This document shows, piece after piece, positions 44,494-55,265 of a stretch of DNA of 64,000 nt. The position numbers and the translations under genes were made by a program. The notes under the pieces are model-generated. The model saw only the letters and a program-made list of their open reading frames with translations. It did no database searches and had not been told where the DNA came from. Each line of letters opens with the position of its first letter. Position 1 is the stretch's first letter. Source of the stretch: Christiangramia portivictoriae DSM 23547 (lineage in GTDB: Bacteria > Bacteroidota > Bacteroidia > Flavobacteriales > Flavobacteriaceae). The stretch lies in NCBI RefSeq assembly GCF_000423045.1, contig NZ_KE383972.1, forward strand, positions 267,670 through 331,669, read 5' to 3'.

Positions 44494-46026
44494 ATGAAAA
44501 TACTTACGGCAGCACAATTGGCAGAAGCAGATAGAATAACCCTTGAAAAACAAGATATTTCTTCAGAAGAACTTATGGAGAGAGCGGGTACCTTAGTTTT
44601 TAATGAAATTCACAAAAGGCTGCAGGGAGCTCCAATTCCTATTAAGATATTCTGCGGAATAGGTAATAATGGGGGAGATGGCTTAGTGGTTGCAAGGCAT
44701 TTAATTCAACATGGTTACCAGGTTCGTACGTTCGTGGTGAATTATAGTGATAAAAGATCTGAAGATTTTCTAAGTAACTATGAAAGGTTAAAGGAAATCA
44801 CCAATGACTGGCCGGAGCTTATTAAAAGCGAAAAAGGTTTCCCGGAAATTCAAACAGGCGATTTTGTTATAGATGCCCTTTTTGGTATTGGCCTGAACCG
44901 GGCAGTGGAAGGCTGGCCGGCAAAATTAATTGATTTGATAAACGGTTCACAGGCATTTGTTCTGTCTATAGATATGCCCAGTGGATTGGCACCAGATCAG
45001 GTTTTTGCAAATGGCGCAGTGATTCAGGCTGGATATACTCTGAGTTTTCAATCCCCTAAATTAAGTTTCTATCTACCAGATACTATGGATTATGTTGGTG
45101 ATCTTCAGGTGATAGATCTTGCCCTCGACAGGGAATATTTAGGTAACGTGAATTCAAATATGTTCCTGATAGGAAAGGAAGAGGCTCAAAGTCTATACAA
45201 GTCGAGAAAAACAAATTCCCACAAAGGTGACTACGGAAGGATTCTGATTATTGGAGGAAGTTATGGTAAAATTGGGAGTGTTATCTTAGCTTCGAAGTCG
45301 GCAATGCGCTCAGGTACAGGGCTTTGCACTGTGCATATTCCTGAGTGTGGATATAATTCCTTGCAAACTTCGAATCCTGAAGTAATGGTGCTTACAGATG
45401 TAAATTCAAAAATAATCACCAATCTTCCTTCAGATTTCGATGCTGATGTTTATTGCTTCGGAATGGGAGCAGGAACGAATGACGCTACGGTCAAAGCTTT
45501 TGGAGAGTTTCTGCAAACTCAGAAGAAACCCATTGTCGTGGATGCTGATGGTATTAATATCATATCGAAAAACAAAACATTCTTGAAGCATCTGCCCGAA
45601 AACTCTGTACTCACTCCGCATCCTGGCGAATTACGAAGACTTATTGGAGAATGGAAAGATGATTTTGATAAAATTGAAAAAGTCCAGGCTTTAAGCAGGG
45701 AATTCAATTTGATAGTTGTTGTCAAAGGAGCTCATACGTTTGTGGTAAATCAAGAAGAGATTTATATCAACTCAACGGGGAATCCTGGAATGGCTACAGC
45801 TGGTAGCGGTGATGTATTATCTGGTGTGATCACAAGCTTCATCGGGCAGAAATACAGTAGTCTCGCGGCGACAATTCTGGCTGTATATCTACATGGTGCC
45901 AGTGGTACAATTGCCAGCGACAAGCTCGGATATGAAAGTTTGCTGGCCAGTGATATTGCAGACCATATTGGTCGCGCAGTTCAGGATCTATTAGATATAC
46001 CGGCCACAAAACCCAGAATGACTTAA
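44494..46026 (+). CDS. nnr: Bifunctional NAD(P)H-hydrate epimerase / ADP-dependent dehydratase
   Basis: The product is 510 residues. The N-terminal epimerase (YjeF_N, about 1-215) has GIGNNGGDGLVVARHL and FVIDALFGIGLNR. The C-terminal ribokinase-like dehydratase (about 220-500) has GDYGRILIIGGSYGKIGS, VDADGINIIS, LTPHPGELRRLIGE and the catalytic NPGMATAGSGDVLSGVI. Together they repair damaged NAD(P)HX to NAD(P)H. It is divergent from gcvT with 113 bases between the start codons and is a single-gene unit by position. Confidence 0.95.
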   Translation: MKILTAAQLAEADRITLEKQDISSEELMERAGTLVFNEIHKRLQGAPIPIKIFCGIGNNGGDGLVVARHLIQHGYQVRTFVVNYSDKRSEDFLSNYERLKEITNDWPELIKSEKGFPEIQTGDFVIDALFGIGLNRAVEGWPAKLIDLINGSQAFVLSIDMPSGLAPDQVFANGAVIQAGYTLSFQSPKLSFYLPDTMDYVGDLQVIDLALDREYLGNVNSNMFLIGKEEAQSLYKSRKTNSHKGDYGRILIIGGSYGKIGSVILASKSAMRSGTGLCTVHIPECGYNSLQTSNPEVMVLTDVNSKIITNLPSDFDADVYCFGMGAGTNDATVKAFGEFLQTQKKPIVVDADGINIISKNKTFLKHLPENSVLTPHPGELRRLIGEWKDDFDKIEKVQALSREFNLIVVVKGAHTFVVNQEEIYINSTGNPGMATAGSGDVLSGVITSFIGQKYSSLAATILAVYLHGASGTIASDKLGYESLLASDIADHIGRAVQDLLDIPATKPRMT

Positions 46027-46034
46027 CTATAGAC

Positions 46035-46433
46035 CTAAGTAGAATGGTTAGCTGATTGCAATAATTTTTCATTAACCCAGCTTATAGCATCATCAAGCTG
46101 AGTAAAAACCTGAAAAGCATTTGCATCTGTATAAAATTCCTTCTCCACTGTGGATGCCAGCGTACGAGTCATGTCGTTAGCACTTACGACTGCTATCACT
46201 TTCAGGTTTTGAAATTTAGCAGATTGCTTATACACCATGGGGTCTACAGCATAGCTGTTTATCCTGTTGGAAATATATGCATATGGTTTTCCCTGAAATA
46301 CTTCAGTACCAATTTCAAGAAGTTTCTCATTTTTGCTAACGTCAAAAACAATTCCTTCATTCATTACTGCGATCAAAAAGTCTTCGTGAATAATTACGCT
46401 TCCGAAATCAAGTTCAATAGTAGTGTAGTTCAT
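46035..46433 (-). CDS. Hypothetical protein, STAS/SpoIIAA-like
   Basis: The product is 132 residues from MNYTTIELDFGSVIIHEDFLI; an in-frame ATG at 46490 would extend it by 19 residues across the space following the clpC terminator. The alternating strand/helix pattern (FGSVIIHEDFLIAVM, GKPYAYISNRINSYAVDPMVY, LKVIAVVSANDMTRTLAST) resembles the SpoIIAA/STAS-like fold seen in many flavobacterial hypotheticals. It is soluble. Its stop lies eight bases from the converging nnr stop. Function unknown; the family link is tentative. Confidence 0.65.
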   Translation of the reverse strand: MNYTTIELDFGSVIIHEDFLIAVMNEGIVFDVSKNEKLLEIGTEVFQGKPYAYISNRINSYAVDPMVYKQSAKFQNLKVIAVVSANDMTRTLASTVEKEFYTDANAFQVFTQLDDAISWVNEKLLQSANHST

Positions 46434-46492
46434 AAAGTTGTAGGGGCAATTTTCAGCTAATTTAATGAAGTTAGTGAGATACACAAGCATAA

Positions 46493-46522
46493 AAAAACCT
46501 GCCAGGAAACTGGCAGGTTTTT
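46493..46522 (-). terminator. Intrinsic terminator of clpC
   Basis: Thirteen-base stem AAAAACCTGCCAG / CTGGCAGGTTTTT with loop GAAA on the plus strand. It lies 19 bases after the clpC stop on the minus strand. Confidence 0.85.
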
Positions 46523-46540
46523 GATTTGATCATTTATTCT

Positions 46541-49093
46541 TTATTCAGTTTCAACAGATTTCTGAATATCTATCGTAAGCTCATTCTTGTCTTCATCGAG
46601 ATCCATGTTGATCTTATCTCCTTCTTTAAGATTGGACGTGATGATCTCTTCTGCCAGAGCATCTTCAATATACTTCTGAATTGCCCTGTTCAGAGGCCTG
46701 GCACCATATTGTTTGTCAAAACCTTTGTCTGCAATGAAATCTTTTGCTTTATCTGTAAGAGTAAGATTGTAACCCAGTCCCTGAATTCTGCCAAATAGTT
46801 TTGCAAGTTCGATATCAATAATTCGGTGAATATCCTCTCTTTCCAATCCATTGAAAATTACCACATCGTCTATTCTATTCAGGAATTCCGGAGCAAATGC
46901 TTTTTTAAGAGCATTTTCGATTACGCTTCTAGCGTTCTCATCCACCTGAGATTTCTGAGCACTGGTTCCAAATCCAACACCCTGACCAAAATCTTTCAGT
47001 TTTCTGGCTCCAATGTTAGAAGTCATTATGATGATGGTATTTCTAAAGTCGATTTTTCTTCCCAAGCTGTCGGTAAGATAACCGTCATCAAGTACCTGTA
47101 ACAACATGTTGAATACATCGGGATGAGCTTTTTCAACCTCGTCCAGAAGTATAACAGCATAAGGTTTTCTTCTAACTTTTTCAGTAAGTTGCCCACCTTC
47201 TTCATAGCCAACATATCCCGGAGGCGCTCCAATCAATCTTGAAACTGCGAACTTCTCCATATACTCACTCATATCTATACGAATAAGTGCATCATCATTA
47301 TCAAATAACTCCCTTGCCAGGACTTTTGCCAACTGAGTTTTACCAACACCGGTTTGTCCTAAGAAAATGAACGAACCAATTGGTTTATTGGGATCTTTAA
47401 GACCGGCGCGATTCCGTTGTATGGCTTTTACAACTTTGCCTACTGCTTCATCCTGTCCAATGACTTTGCCCTTGATTAATTGAGGTAGTTCAACAAGTTT
47501 GTTACTCTCCGTCTGTGCTATACGATTAACCGGTATTCCAGTCATCATGGATACCACATCGGCAACACTATCTTCGGAAACAATTTCTTTGTGCTTCTTA
47601 CTTTCTTCTTCCCATTTCTCCTGTGCTACGGCAAGTTCTTTCTCCAGATTCTTTTCATCATCCCGAAGTTTCGCCGCCTCTTCGTACTTCTGCTTTTTGA
47701 CTACAGAATTCTTATTTTCACGAACCTCTTCCAGTCTTCTTTCAAGATCCAGAACTTGTTTCGGCACATCAATATTCGTAATGTGAACGCGGGAACCGGC
47801 TTCATCCAAAGCATCTATTGCCTTATCTGGTAGAAATCGATCAGTCATATATCGATTTGTTAACTTGACACACGCCTCTATAGCCTCATCGGTATATTCA
47901 ACGTTGTGATGGTCTTCGTACTTATTCTTGATGTTATTTAAGATTTCAATGGTTTCATCTACACTTGTAGGTTCCACAATTACTTTTTGAAATCTTCGCT
48001 CCAGGGCTCCATCTTTTTCAATGTATTGCCTGTACTCATCAAGTGTAGTAGCTCCAATACACTGTATTTCCCCCCTAGCAAGAGCAGGTTTGAACATATT
48101 ACTTGCATCCAGACTACCAGTGGCACCACCAGCACCTACGATGGTATGAATCTCATCGATAAATAGGATAATATCATCATTCTTCTCGAGCTCATTCATC
48201 ACAGCTTTCATTCTTTCTTCAAACTGTCCGCGATATTTCGTTCCAGCTACTAAACTGGCAAGATCCAGCGTAACTACTCTTTTGTCAAATAGAATTCTGG
48301 ATACTTTACGCTTCACTATTCTAAGAGCCAAACCTTCCGCAATCGCAGATTTACCTACTCCTGGTTCTCCAATTAACAAGGGATTATTCTTCTTCCTACG
48401 GCTAAGAATTTGAGAAACTCTTTCAATTTCTTTCTCCCGACCTACAACCGGATCAAGTTTATCGGCCTCGGCCATGGCAGTAAGGTCCCTTCCGAAGTTA
48501 TCAAGTACCGGGGTTTTCGATTTTTTATTGGTTTTCCCTGTGCTTCCAGTGCCGCCACCACTAAACGGATTCTCACGGGTAGCTTCATCGCTTTCATCAT
48601 CTGAAAAGGATTCTGCCGCAGGGCTGTCTGAAAAATCACTTTCATCGCTGGCAATCATATATTTAAACTGATCCTTTACACCATCATAATCTATCCTCAA
48701 TTTGTTCAGTAATTTAGTGGTAGGATCATTCTCATTCCTTAGGATACAAAGCAATAAATGCGCGGTATTAATGGAAGCACTTTGAAATAATTTAGCTTCC
48801 AGAAACGTGGTTTTTAATGCACGTTCTGCCTGCCGGGTAAGATGCAGGTTTTTCTTTTCATTATTAATAGTGACGGTGTTAGGATTGGCCGGACTTAGTA
48901 TTTCGACTTTGCGTCTCAAATGACTAAGGTCTATTTCCAATGCGGTTAGAATATCTATAGCCTTGCCATCACCATCTCTAAGTAACCCTAGCATTAGATG
49001 CTCTGTTCCAATGAAATCATGACCAAGCCTTAATGCTTCCTCTTTACTGTAAGCAATAACGTCTTTTACTCTTGGTGAAAAATTATCATCCAT
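46541..49093 (-). CDS. clpC: ATP-dependent Clp protease ATP-binding subunit ClpC
   Basis: The product is 850 residues. The N-terminal double Clp repeat (about 1-145) precedes AAA+ domain 1 (Walker [14 protein letters not shown] near 240), a UVR/M-type coiled-coil (about 430-480; [20 protein letters not shown]) and AAA+ domain 2 ([12 protein letters not shown] near 565). A C-terminal D2-small domain follows. The M domain is short, which separates it from ClpB. It unfolds substrates for the ClpP peptidase, encoded elsewhere. The gene is divergent from gyrA across a 246-base region. Confidence 0.95.
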   Translation of the reverse strand: MDDNFSPRVKDVIAYSKEEALRLGHDFIGTEHLMLGLLRDGDGKAIDILTALEIDLSHLRRKVEILSPANPNTVTINNEKKNLHLTRQAERALKTTFLEAKLFQSASINTAHLLLCILRNENDPTTKLLNKLRIDYDGVKDQFKYMIASDESDFSDSPAAESFSDDESDEATRENPFSGGGTGSTGKTNKKSKTPVLDNFGRDLTAMAEADKLDPVVGREKEIERVSQILSRRKKNNPLLIGEPGVGKSAIAEGLALRIVKRKVSRILFDKRVVTLDLASLVAGTKYRGQFEERMKAVMNELEKNDDIILFIDEIHTIVGAGGATGSLDASNMFKPALARGEIQCIGATTLDEYRQYIEKDGALERRFQKVIVEPTSVDETIEILNNIKNKYEDHHNVEYTDEAIEACVKLTNRYMTDRFLPDKAIDALDEAGSRVHITNIDVPKQVLDLERRLEEVRENKNSVVKKQKYEEAAKLRDDEKNLEKELAVAQEKWEEESKKHKEIVSEDSVADVVSMMTGIPVNRIAQTESNKLVELPQLIKGKVIGQDEAVGKVVKAIQRNRAGLKDPNKPIGSFIFLGQTGVGKTQLAKVLARELFDNDDALIRIDMSEYMEKFAVSRLIGAPPGYVGYEEGGQLTEKVRRKPYAVILLDEVEKAHPDVFNMLLQVLDDGYLTDSLGRKIDFRNTIIIMTSNIGARKLKDFGQGVGFGTSAQKSQVDENARSVIENALKKAFAPEFLNRIDDVVIFNGLEREDIHRIIDIELAKLFGRIQGLGYNLTLTDKAKDFIADKGFDKQYGARPLNRAIQKYIEDALAEEIITSNLKEGDKINMDLDEDKNELTIDIQKSVETE

Positions 49094-49339
49094 TTTTATC
49101 TTCCTTTCTCAATTATATTTTCACTCGAAATAGGTCAAAAACTGTACCTAATAAGGTGACTCTAGCTAAGTGACAAAATAACTATCACTTTTCAAAAGGG
49201 AAAATAATGAACTTATTAACCAAAACACAATAAAAATTTGTTAATAAAAAATACTTCAGCTCAGAGATTACGGGAGGTTAAAGAGGTATAAAATATGTAA
49301 ATTGCCCCTTACAATTTTAAGATAATTAAATTTTTTAAT
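49094..49339. other. Divergent clpC-gyrA intergenic region with inverted repeats
   Basis: 246 bases, very AT-rich. It holds an inverted repeat AAGTGA (49168-49173) / TCACTT (49185-49190) and a longer imperfect one beginning TTATTAAC (49213-49220) and ending GTTAATAA (49240-49247). No promoter of the TAnnTTTG type was recognised for either gene, and no RNA gene was seen. Confidence 0.4.
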
Positions 49340-51871
49340 ATGGCTGAAGGAGAAAAGCTAATTCCTATCAATATTGAAGATGAAATGAAATCTGCCTACA
49401 TCGATTATTCGATGTCGGTCATTGTGTCACGTGCACTACCAGATGTTCGTGATGGATTGAAACCTGTACATAGACGTGTGCTATACGGTATGTATGAGCT
49501 TGGAGTACTTTCAAACAGAGCCTATAAGAAATCTGCCAGAATCGTTGGAGAGGTGTTAGGAAAGTATCACCCACATGGGGATTCTTCAGTGTACGACACT
49601 ATGGTGCGTATGGCCCAGGAATGGAGTATGCGTTATATGCTTGTAGATGGTCAGGGGAACTTTGGTTCTGTAGACGGGGATAGTCCTGCGGCCATGCGTT
49701 ATACTGAAGCGCGTATGCGTAAGATCAGTGAAGATATGCTTGCCGATATAGATAAAGAGACTGTAGACACTCAGCTGAACTTCGATGACTCTTTAAGCGA
49801 GCCAGTTGTGATGCCTACACGGGTCCCGAATCTACTGGTGAATGGAGCCAGTGGTATTGCGGTAGGGATGGCCACGAACATGCCTCCTCATAATTTACAC
49901 GAGGTAATTGATGGAACCATCGCATATATCGACAATAACGACATAGAGATCGACGAACTCATACAGCACATTAAGGCGCCAGATTTCCCAACAGGGGGAA
50001 TTATTTATGGTTATGATGGAGTAAAAGAAGCATTCAAAACCGGTAGAGGTAGAGTGGTCATGCGAGCCAAGACTCATATGGAAGAGATCGCAGGACGTGA
50101 ATACCTGGTGGTTACCGAAATACCATATCAGGTAAATAAGGCTGATATGATCAAAAAGACTGCAGACCTTGTGAATGAAAAGAAGATCGAAGGAATCAGT
50201 CTTATTAGAGATGAATCAGACAGGAATGGTATGCGTATCGTATACCAGATGAAAAGGGATGCAATACCAAATATTGTACTGAATACCTTATTCAAGCACA
50301 CCGCTTTACAGTCATCCTTCAGTGTTAATAATATTGCGCTGGTAAATGGAAGACCACAGATGCTGAATCTAAAGGATCTTATTTATCACTTTGTTGAGCA
50401 TAGACATGATGTGGTGGTTAGAAGAACCGAATTTGAACTTCGGAAGGCGAAGGAACGTGCTCATATTCTGGAAGGATTAATTATCGCTTCAGATAATATC
50501 GATGAAGTGATCGCATTAATTCGCTCTTCATCTAATGCTGAAGAAGCTCGTAACAAATTGATTGATCGATTTGAACTTTCAGAAATTCAGGCTAAAGCGA
50601 TCGTGGAAATGCGTTTGAGACAGCTTACCGGTCTTGAACAGGATAAGTTAAGAGCAGAATATGATGAAATCATCAAAACGATTGAAGATCTTGAAGATAT
50701 CCTTGCTCGCAAGGAACGCCGAATGGAAGTTATTAAAGATGAGCTTCTTGAGGTTCAGGAGAAATATGGTGATGAGAGAAGGTCGCAAATTGAATATGCA
50801 GGTGGTGATCTAAGCATTGAAGATATGATTCCAGATGAGAAAGTGGTGATCACAATTTCTCACGCTGGGTACATCAAACGTACATCCCTTAATGAATACA
50901 AAACCCAGAACAGGGGAGGAGTTGGACAGAAAGGGTCTAATACCAGAAATGAAGATTTTCTTGAGTACCTGTTTGTAGGAACAAATCATCAGTACATGTT
51001 ATTCTTCACGCAGAATGGTAAATGTTACTGGATGCGGGTCTACGAGATTCCGGAAGGAAGTAAGGCTTCAAAAGGTAGAGCTATACAAAACCTTATCAAT
51101 ATTGAACCAGATGACAAAGTTCACGCGTTTATCTGTACCCAGGATCTCAAGGATGAAGACTATGTAAATAATCATTTCGTGATCATGGCCACTAAAAAAG
51201 GACAGGTTAAGAAAACAAGACTGGAGCGATACAGTCGCCCAAGAACCAATGGAATTAATGCTATTACCATTAAAGAAGGTGATGAATTGCTGGAAGCGAA
51301 GTTAACCACTGGTAATAGCCAGGTAATGCTAGGATTAAAGAGTGGAAAGGCTATTCGCTTTGAGGAAAGTAAAACCAGGCCAATGGGGAGAAATGCCTCA
51401 GGGGTTCGTGGAATTACCCTTGCAGATGATAATGACGAAGTTGTAGGAATGGTTTCTGTAAATGAATTTGATTCTGATATTTTAGTGGTATCTGAAAATG
51501 GTTACGGAAAGCGATCAAGTCTTGAAGATTACCGAATTACCAACAGAGGAGGTAAAGGGGTGAAAACGATTTCTGTAACTGAAAAAACAGGACAACTTGT
51601 CGCAATTAAGAACGTATCAGACGATGATGACCTTATGATCATTAATAAATCTGGGATCGTTATTAGAATGGCGGTTGAGAATTTAAGAGTAATGGGGCGA
51701 GCCACGCAAGGGGTAAGGCTTATTAATCTTAAAGGTAATGACTCCATCGCTGCAGTAGCAAAAGTACTGCACGATGAAGATGATGTGGAACTTATGGAAG
51801 ACGCGGAAAAGCCTGTAGGCGGGGAGAGTCAGACCGATGGCACGACTATTGCAGATGATAGTGAAGAATAA
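49340..51871 (+). CDS. gyrA: DNA gyrase subunit A
   Basis: The product is 843 residues. It begins [29 protein letters not shown], with [21 protein letters not shown] and the catalytic tyrosine in [12 protein letters not shown]. The quinolone-determining region reads [19 protein letters not shown], keeping the Ser and Asp that mark sensitive enzymes. The C-terminal beta-pinwheel repeats (about 500-820) include [12 protein letters not shown] in the GyrA-box region. It introduces negative supercoils with GyrB, which is not in this window. It is followed 22 bases later by a TPR-protein gene in the same orientation. Confidence 0.97.
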   Translation: MAEGEKLIPINIEDEMKSAYIDYSMSVIVSRALPDVRDGLKPVHRRVLYGMYELGVLSNRAYKKSARIVGEVLGKYHPHGDSSVYDTMVRMAQEWSMRYMLVDGQGNFGSVDGDSPAAMRYTEARMRKISEDMLADIDKETVDTQLNFDDSLSEPVVMPTRVPNLLVNGASGIAVGMATNMPPHNLHEVIDGTIAYIDNNDIEIDELIQHIKAPDFPTGGIIYGYDGVKEAFKTGRGRVVMRAKTHMEEIAGREYLVVTEIPYQVNKADMIKKTADLVNEKKIEGISLIRDESDRNGMRIVYQMKRDAIPNIVLNTLFKHTALQSSFSVNNIALVNGRPQMLNLKDLIYHFVEHRHDVVVRRTEFELRKAKERAHILEGLIIASDNIDEVIALIRSSSNAEEARNKLIDRFELSEIQAKAIVEMRLRQLTGLEQDKLRAEYDEIIKTIEDLEDILARKERRMEVIKDELLEVQEKYGDERRSQIEYAGGDLSIEDMIPDEKVVITISHAGYIKRTSLNEYKTQNRGGVGQKGSNTRNEDFLEYLFVGTNHQYMLFFTQNGKCYWMRVYEIPEGSKASKGRAIQNLINIEPDDKVHAFICTQDLKDEDYVNNHFVIMATKKGQVKKTRLERYSRPRTNGINAITIKEGDELLEAKLTTGNSQVMLGLKSGKAIRFEESKTRPMGRNASGVRGITLADDNDEVVGMVSVNEFDSDILVVSENGYGKRSSLEDYRITNRGGKGVKTISVTEKTGQLVAIKNVSDDDDLMIINKSGIVIRMAVENLRVMGRATQGVRLINLKGNDSIAAVAKVLHDEDDVELMEDAEKPVGGESQTDGTTIADDSEE

Positions 51872-51892
51872 AAATAAAAAACCAAAACAAGA

Positions 51893-53125
51893 ATGAAAAC
51901 GAATATCTTAACGGCCGCGGCTGTGTCATTTCTAACCATGACGACATTCGCACAAAAGGATCAGGTTAAAAATGCGGAAGACGCTATTGATAACAAAAAT
52001 TATACTGAAGCTAAGGCTCAGTTGAAAGTCGCTGAAGCGAATCTTTCCGAATTAAATGATAAATGGCAGGAAAAGTTTTACCTGTACAAAGGTAAAGCTT
52101 ACTCATCCGGGAATCCTTCCAACGAAGATGTGCAAACAGCAGCGATGGCATACGCCAAAGCGGTAGAACTTGGAAATGAAGATGCTTCCGCAGCTTTGAC
52201 TCAGATGAAAAATGATCTTATTAACTCTGCAATTGAGGATCAGGGGAAGGAAGATTACAAATCTGCAGCAGATAAATTATATACGAGCTACCAAATAAGC
52301 AAGCAAGATACTGTATACCTATACTATGCAGCAAACAATCTTGTAAATGCTCAGGATTATGGAAAAGCTGTAGAATATCTTGAGGAACTAAGCGAACTTG
52401 GTTATGACGGTTCTGGAAAATCTTTTACTGCAGTAAATGTTGAGACTGGAGAGAAGGAAAACATGGGCTCAAAGGAGCAAATGGATCTTATGGTGAAAAC
52501 AGGACAATATAAGGATCCTAAAGTTGAGCCAATTCCTTCTAAAAAAGGTGAAATTGCTTCTCTAGTTGCCAGAATTTATATTAATCAGGAAGAGTATGAC
52601 AAGGCAATATCTTCTATCGATGCGGCCAAAGCTGCTAACCCAAATGATGTAGATCTATTGCTATCTGAAGCGAACATGTACTACCAGATGGGAGAAAAGG
52701 AAAGAGCCATTTCTATTCTGGAAGAAGCCGGAAATATGGACAAAACCAATCCGGGGGTGTATAATAATATCGGATTGATGTATGCCGAAATTGACAATAC
52801 AGAGAAGGCTGTTGAAAGTTACAAAACAGCTCTTGAGATCGATTCAGAATTCAACGACGCGAGAATCAATATGGTAGCGGCTATGCTTGGTGAAGAGAGA
52901 GCTATCATAGATGAGATGAATAATCTTGGAATGAGCAAAAAAGATAATGCTCGTTATGATGAACTTGACGCTCAAAGAAAAGAGCTTTACAAAAAAGTTC
53001 TTCCTTACCTTGAAAAGGCAATGGAAGTAGATCCAGACAACAAGGAAATCGTTAAAACTGCGATGAACTTATATACCAACCTGGATCAACAGGAAAAGGC
53101 AGATGCTTTAAAAGCCAAGTTATAA
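51893..53125 (+). CDS. Exported tetratricopeptide-repeat protein
   Basis: The product is 410 residues. A signal peptide (about 1-20, NILTAAAVSFLTMTTFAQ) is followed by several TPR-like helix pairs, clearest near residues 220-315 (IYINQEEYDKAISSIDAAKAANPNDVDLL and NNIGLMYAEIDNTEKAVESYKTALEID) and near the C-terminus. TPR proteins are protein-interaction scaffolds, here periplasmic. The start lies 22 bases after gyrA, with no terminator between, so it is likely cotranscribed; the reason for that linkage is unknown. It ends before a strong terminator. Confidence 0.83.
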   Translation: MKTNILTAAAVSFLTMTTFAQKDQVKNAEDAIDNKNYTEAKAQLKVAEANLSELNDKWQEKFYLYKGKAYSSGNPSNEDVQTAAMAYAKAVELGNEDASAALTQMKNDLINSAIEDQGKEDYKSAADKLYTSYQISKQDTVYLYYAANNLVNAQDYGKAVEYLEELSELGYDGSGKSFTAVNVETGEKENMGSKEQMDLMVKTGQYKDPKVEPIPSKKGEIASLVARIYINQEEYDKAISSIDAAKAANPNDVDLLLSEANMYYQMGEKERAISILEEAGNMDKTNPGVYNNIGLMYAEIDNTEKAVESYKTALEIDSEFNDARINMVAAMLGEERAIIDEMNNLGMSKKDNARYDELDAQRKELYKKVLPYLEKAMEVDPDNKEIVKTAMNLYTNLDQQEKADALKAKL

Positions 53126-53145
53126 TTGATATAACCTAATAAATG

Positions 53146-53174
53146 AAAAACCCGCTGAATTTCAGTGGGTTTTT
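53146..53174. terminator. Bidirectional intrinsic terminator
   Basis: AAAAACCCGCTGAA with TTCAGTGGGTTTTT, one G-T pair. It separates the gyrA-TPR unit from the converging NlpC/P60 gene. Confidence 0.8.
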
Positions 53175-53201
53175 TTGTTTTATTGTCTAATCAGATCATT
53201 G

Positions 53202-53954
53202 CTAAATGATCTTTTTGATGACCCGTAATTTATGGGTGTGTTTTTGAAGTTCGGTATTGAAAATACCTGAATGGTCTATTCTGTCGATCCTAACCTTGCC
53301 ATCCACGTGAATAATATAATTATCCTTCATCATCATTCCAACATGATTGATGACGCCATCCTGGTCGTCAAAAAATGCAAGATCTCCAGGTTCACTCTCT
53401 TCTATAAAGCTAAGCGCTTCACCCTGTTTAGCCTGTGAGGCAGCTTCTCTGTCAAGTTTATACCCATTGATCCTGTAGACCGCTTGCGTGAATCCAGCCG
53501 CATCAATCCCGAATGGTGTTCTGCCACCAGATGTTTGAGGAGTATTGATGTATAAACTAGCGGTGATGATCAGGTCTGTCTTGGTTCGTCCTGAAGCATG
53601 ATCATATTCACCTTCGAATTTATGATGCAGTTGCTCTGAAAATCTAACGGAACTCCCTAACACTATAGGCATAAGCAAGCCTTTTTCATCAGTGATATAC
53701 TCGATGAGATCTATAGAAAATTGAGGAGACTGACTATCTAATTTTTGGTAGTCAGATTCCTCAATTAATCTATACTGCTTATTATCTATCCAGGCCTCGA
53801 AACTATCATGAGAATTTCTAATCCTGCTGAAGTGCAACCTTCTTTCTAATACCTTAAAGTGTTCTCCATACAAAATCTGAGAAACCATTTCACCTCCTGA
53901 AGATGATGAATTTCTAAGTGGAACAATACTTAAATGGCAAATACCATATTGCAT
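53202..53954 (-). CDS. NlpC/P60-fold protein lacking the catalytic cysteine
   Basis: The product is 250 residues. It has two SH3-like segments (about 8-65 and 70-115) and an NlpC/P60 domain (about 125-245). The family's catalytic DCSGF motif reads DAAGF at residues 151-155, so Ala152 and Ala153 replace the nucleophile Cys and the following Ser. The W-G-G region preceding it is also altered (NTPQTSGGRTPFG). The His of the triad (His204, NHVGM) and a following His216 are still present, as is EPGDLAFFDD. The domain is therefore probably a binding module for cell-wall peptide, not a peptidase. There is no signal peptide by eye. It is 15 bases downstream of the thiolase gene. Confidence 0.82.
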   Translation of the reverse strand: MQYGICHLSIVPLRNSSSSGGEMVSQILYGEHFKVLERRLHFSRIRNSHDSFEAWIDNKQYRLIEESDYQKLDSQSPQFSIDLIEYITDEKGLLMPIVLGSSVRFSEQLHHKFEGEYDHASGRTKTDLIITASLYINTPQTSGGRTPFGIDAAGFTQAVYRINGYKLDREAASQAKQGEALSFIEESEPGDLAFFDDQDGVINHVGMMMKDNYIIHVDGKVRIDRIDHSGIFNTELQKHTHKLRVIKKII

Positions 53955-53969
53955 TTAAAAAAACTTGAC

Positions 53970-55151
53970 TTATGAATGACGTTCAATAACCATTGCAGAT
54001 GCACCGCCACCACCGTTACAAATTGCTGCGGCACCTATTTTTCCATTATTTTGTTCCAGTACATTTAGTAGTGTGATTAAAATACGAACACCACTACATC
54101 CAAGTGGATGTCCTAGAGATACAGCACCACCATTCACATTAGTATTCTTGTCTGATAACCCAAGGATTTTCATATTGGCAAGTCCAACAACAGCAAATGC
54201 TTCATTAAACTCAAAGAAATCAACGTCATCCAGGCTAATTCCAGCTTTTTCGATGGCTTTCGGTAAAGCTTTAGATGGGGCAATAGTAAACCACTTTGGT
54301 TCAGTAGCTGCATCAGCAAAGCTTTTGATGGTAGCAAGAGGCTTCAGTCCAAGTTCGTCAGCTTTTTCACGACTCATTAAAACTACAGCTCCAGCACCAT
54401 CGTTGATGGTAGATGCATTGGCTGCGGTCACTGTTCCATCTTTGGAAAATGCAGGTCTTAGAGAAGAAATTTTGTCCATTCGAACATTCTTAAATTCTTC
54501 GTCCTCTTTTACAATTACTGGATCACCCTTTCTTTGTGGAACTTCTACAGGAACTACTTCGTTATCAAACTTTCCATCTTTCCACGCCTGAGCAGATCTT
54601 TCATAAGATTTTCTCGCAAATTCGTCCTGATCTTCTCGTGAAAAATTATGTTCAGAAGCACATAGATCGGCACAAACACCCATTGCGTTATGATCGTAAG
54701 CATCTACCAGTCCATCCTTCTGCATTCCATCTTCCAGGGTGGCTGGTCCAAATTTTTTGCCACTTCTCATATGTACATAATGAGGGATGAGACTCATATT
54801 TTCCATTCCGCCTGCAACCACAATATCGTTATCCCCTAACATAATGGATTGAGCTGCCTGCATTACCGTTTTCATACCACTGGCACATACTTTATTTACC
54901 GTTGTACATGGAACGCTATCTGGAATTCCTGCACCGAGAGATGCCTGCCTTGCTGGTGCCTGCCCAACGCCGGCCTGTACGACATTTCCCATCAAAACTT
55001 CCTGAACCATTTCGGGTTTCAAATTGATCTTTTCCAGCGCTCCTTTGATAGCGATAGAACCTAATTTTGTTGCAGGGATACTGGATAAGCTACCAAGAAA
55101 ACTACCAATTGGAGTTCTCGCAGCGCTTACTATAACTACTTCTTTATTCAT
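53970..55151 (-). CDS. Acetyl-CoA C-acetyltransferase (thiolase)
   Basis: The product is 393 residues, beginning MNKEVVIVSAARTPIGSFLG; an in-frame ATG at 55223 would add 24 residues not found in thiolases. The acyl-carrying Cys89 is in VNKVCASGMKTVM, the second Cys/His region has LGHPLGCSGVRI, and CNGGGGASAMVIE closes the protein. It condenses two acetyl-CoA to acetoacetyl-CoA or runs backwards in fatty acid degradation; which applies here is unknown because no partner lies nearby. It is followed by the NlpC/P60 gene on the same strand, 15 bases apart. Confidence 0.94.
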   Translation of the reverse strand: MNKEVVIVSAARTPIGSFLGSLSSIPATKLGSIAIKGALEKINLKPEMVQEVLMGNVVQAGVGQAPARQASLGAGIPDSVPCTTVNKVCASGMKTVMQAAQSIMLGDNDIVVAGGMENMSLIPHYVHMRSGKKFGPATLEDGMQKDGLVDAYDHNAMGVCADLCASEHNFSREDQDEFARKSYERSAQAWKDGKFDNEVVPVEVPQRKGDPVIVKEDEEFKNVRMDKISSLRPAFSKDGTVTAANASTINDGAGAVVLMSREKADELGLKPLATIKSFADAATEPKWFTIAPSKALPKAIEKAGISLDDVDFFEFNEAFAVVGLANMKILGLSDKNTNVNGGAVSLGHPLGCSGVRILITLLNVLEQNNGKIGAAAICNGGGGASAMVIERHS

Positions 55152-55239
55152 AAATGTAAATCTTATTATTTCGAGTGTTGCGAAGTTAGTGATTTTATAA
55201 GGAATTAAATAACCTGAGCACAATGAGCCCTATTTTTAC

Positions 55240-55247
55240 TACATTTG
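55240..55247 (+). promoter_or_regulatory. Putative -7 element (TACATTTG) of the HD-phosphodiesterase gene
   Basis: TACATTTG fits TAnnTTTG and lies 18 bases upstream of the ATG at 55266. Confidence 0.38.
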
Positions 55248-55265
55248 AGCATTACCTCAATATAT

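Noticed and set aside
24848-51871. Two type II topoisomerase A subunits as a duplication error
   Set aside because: They belong to different families (ParC with ParE partner, and GyrA), differ in length and C-terminal domain, and lie far apart.
54073-54591. A 172-codon plus-strand open frame inside the thiolase gene
   Set aside because: It is the shadow of the thiolase reading frame; the product is low-complexity Ser/Thr/Pro-rich, typical of antisense frames.
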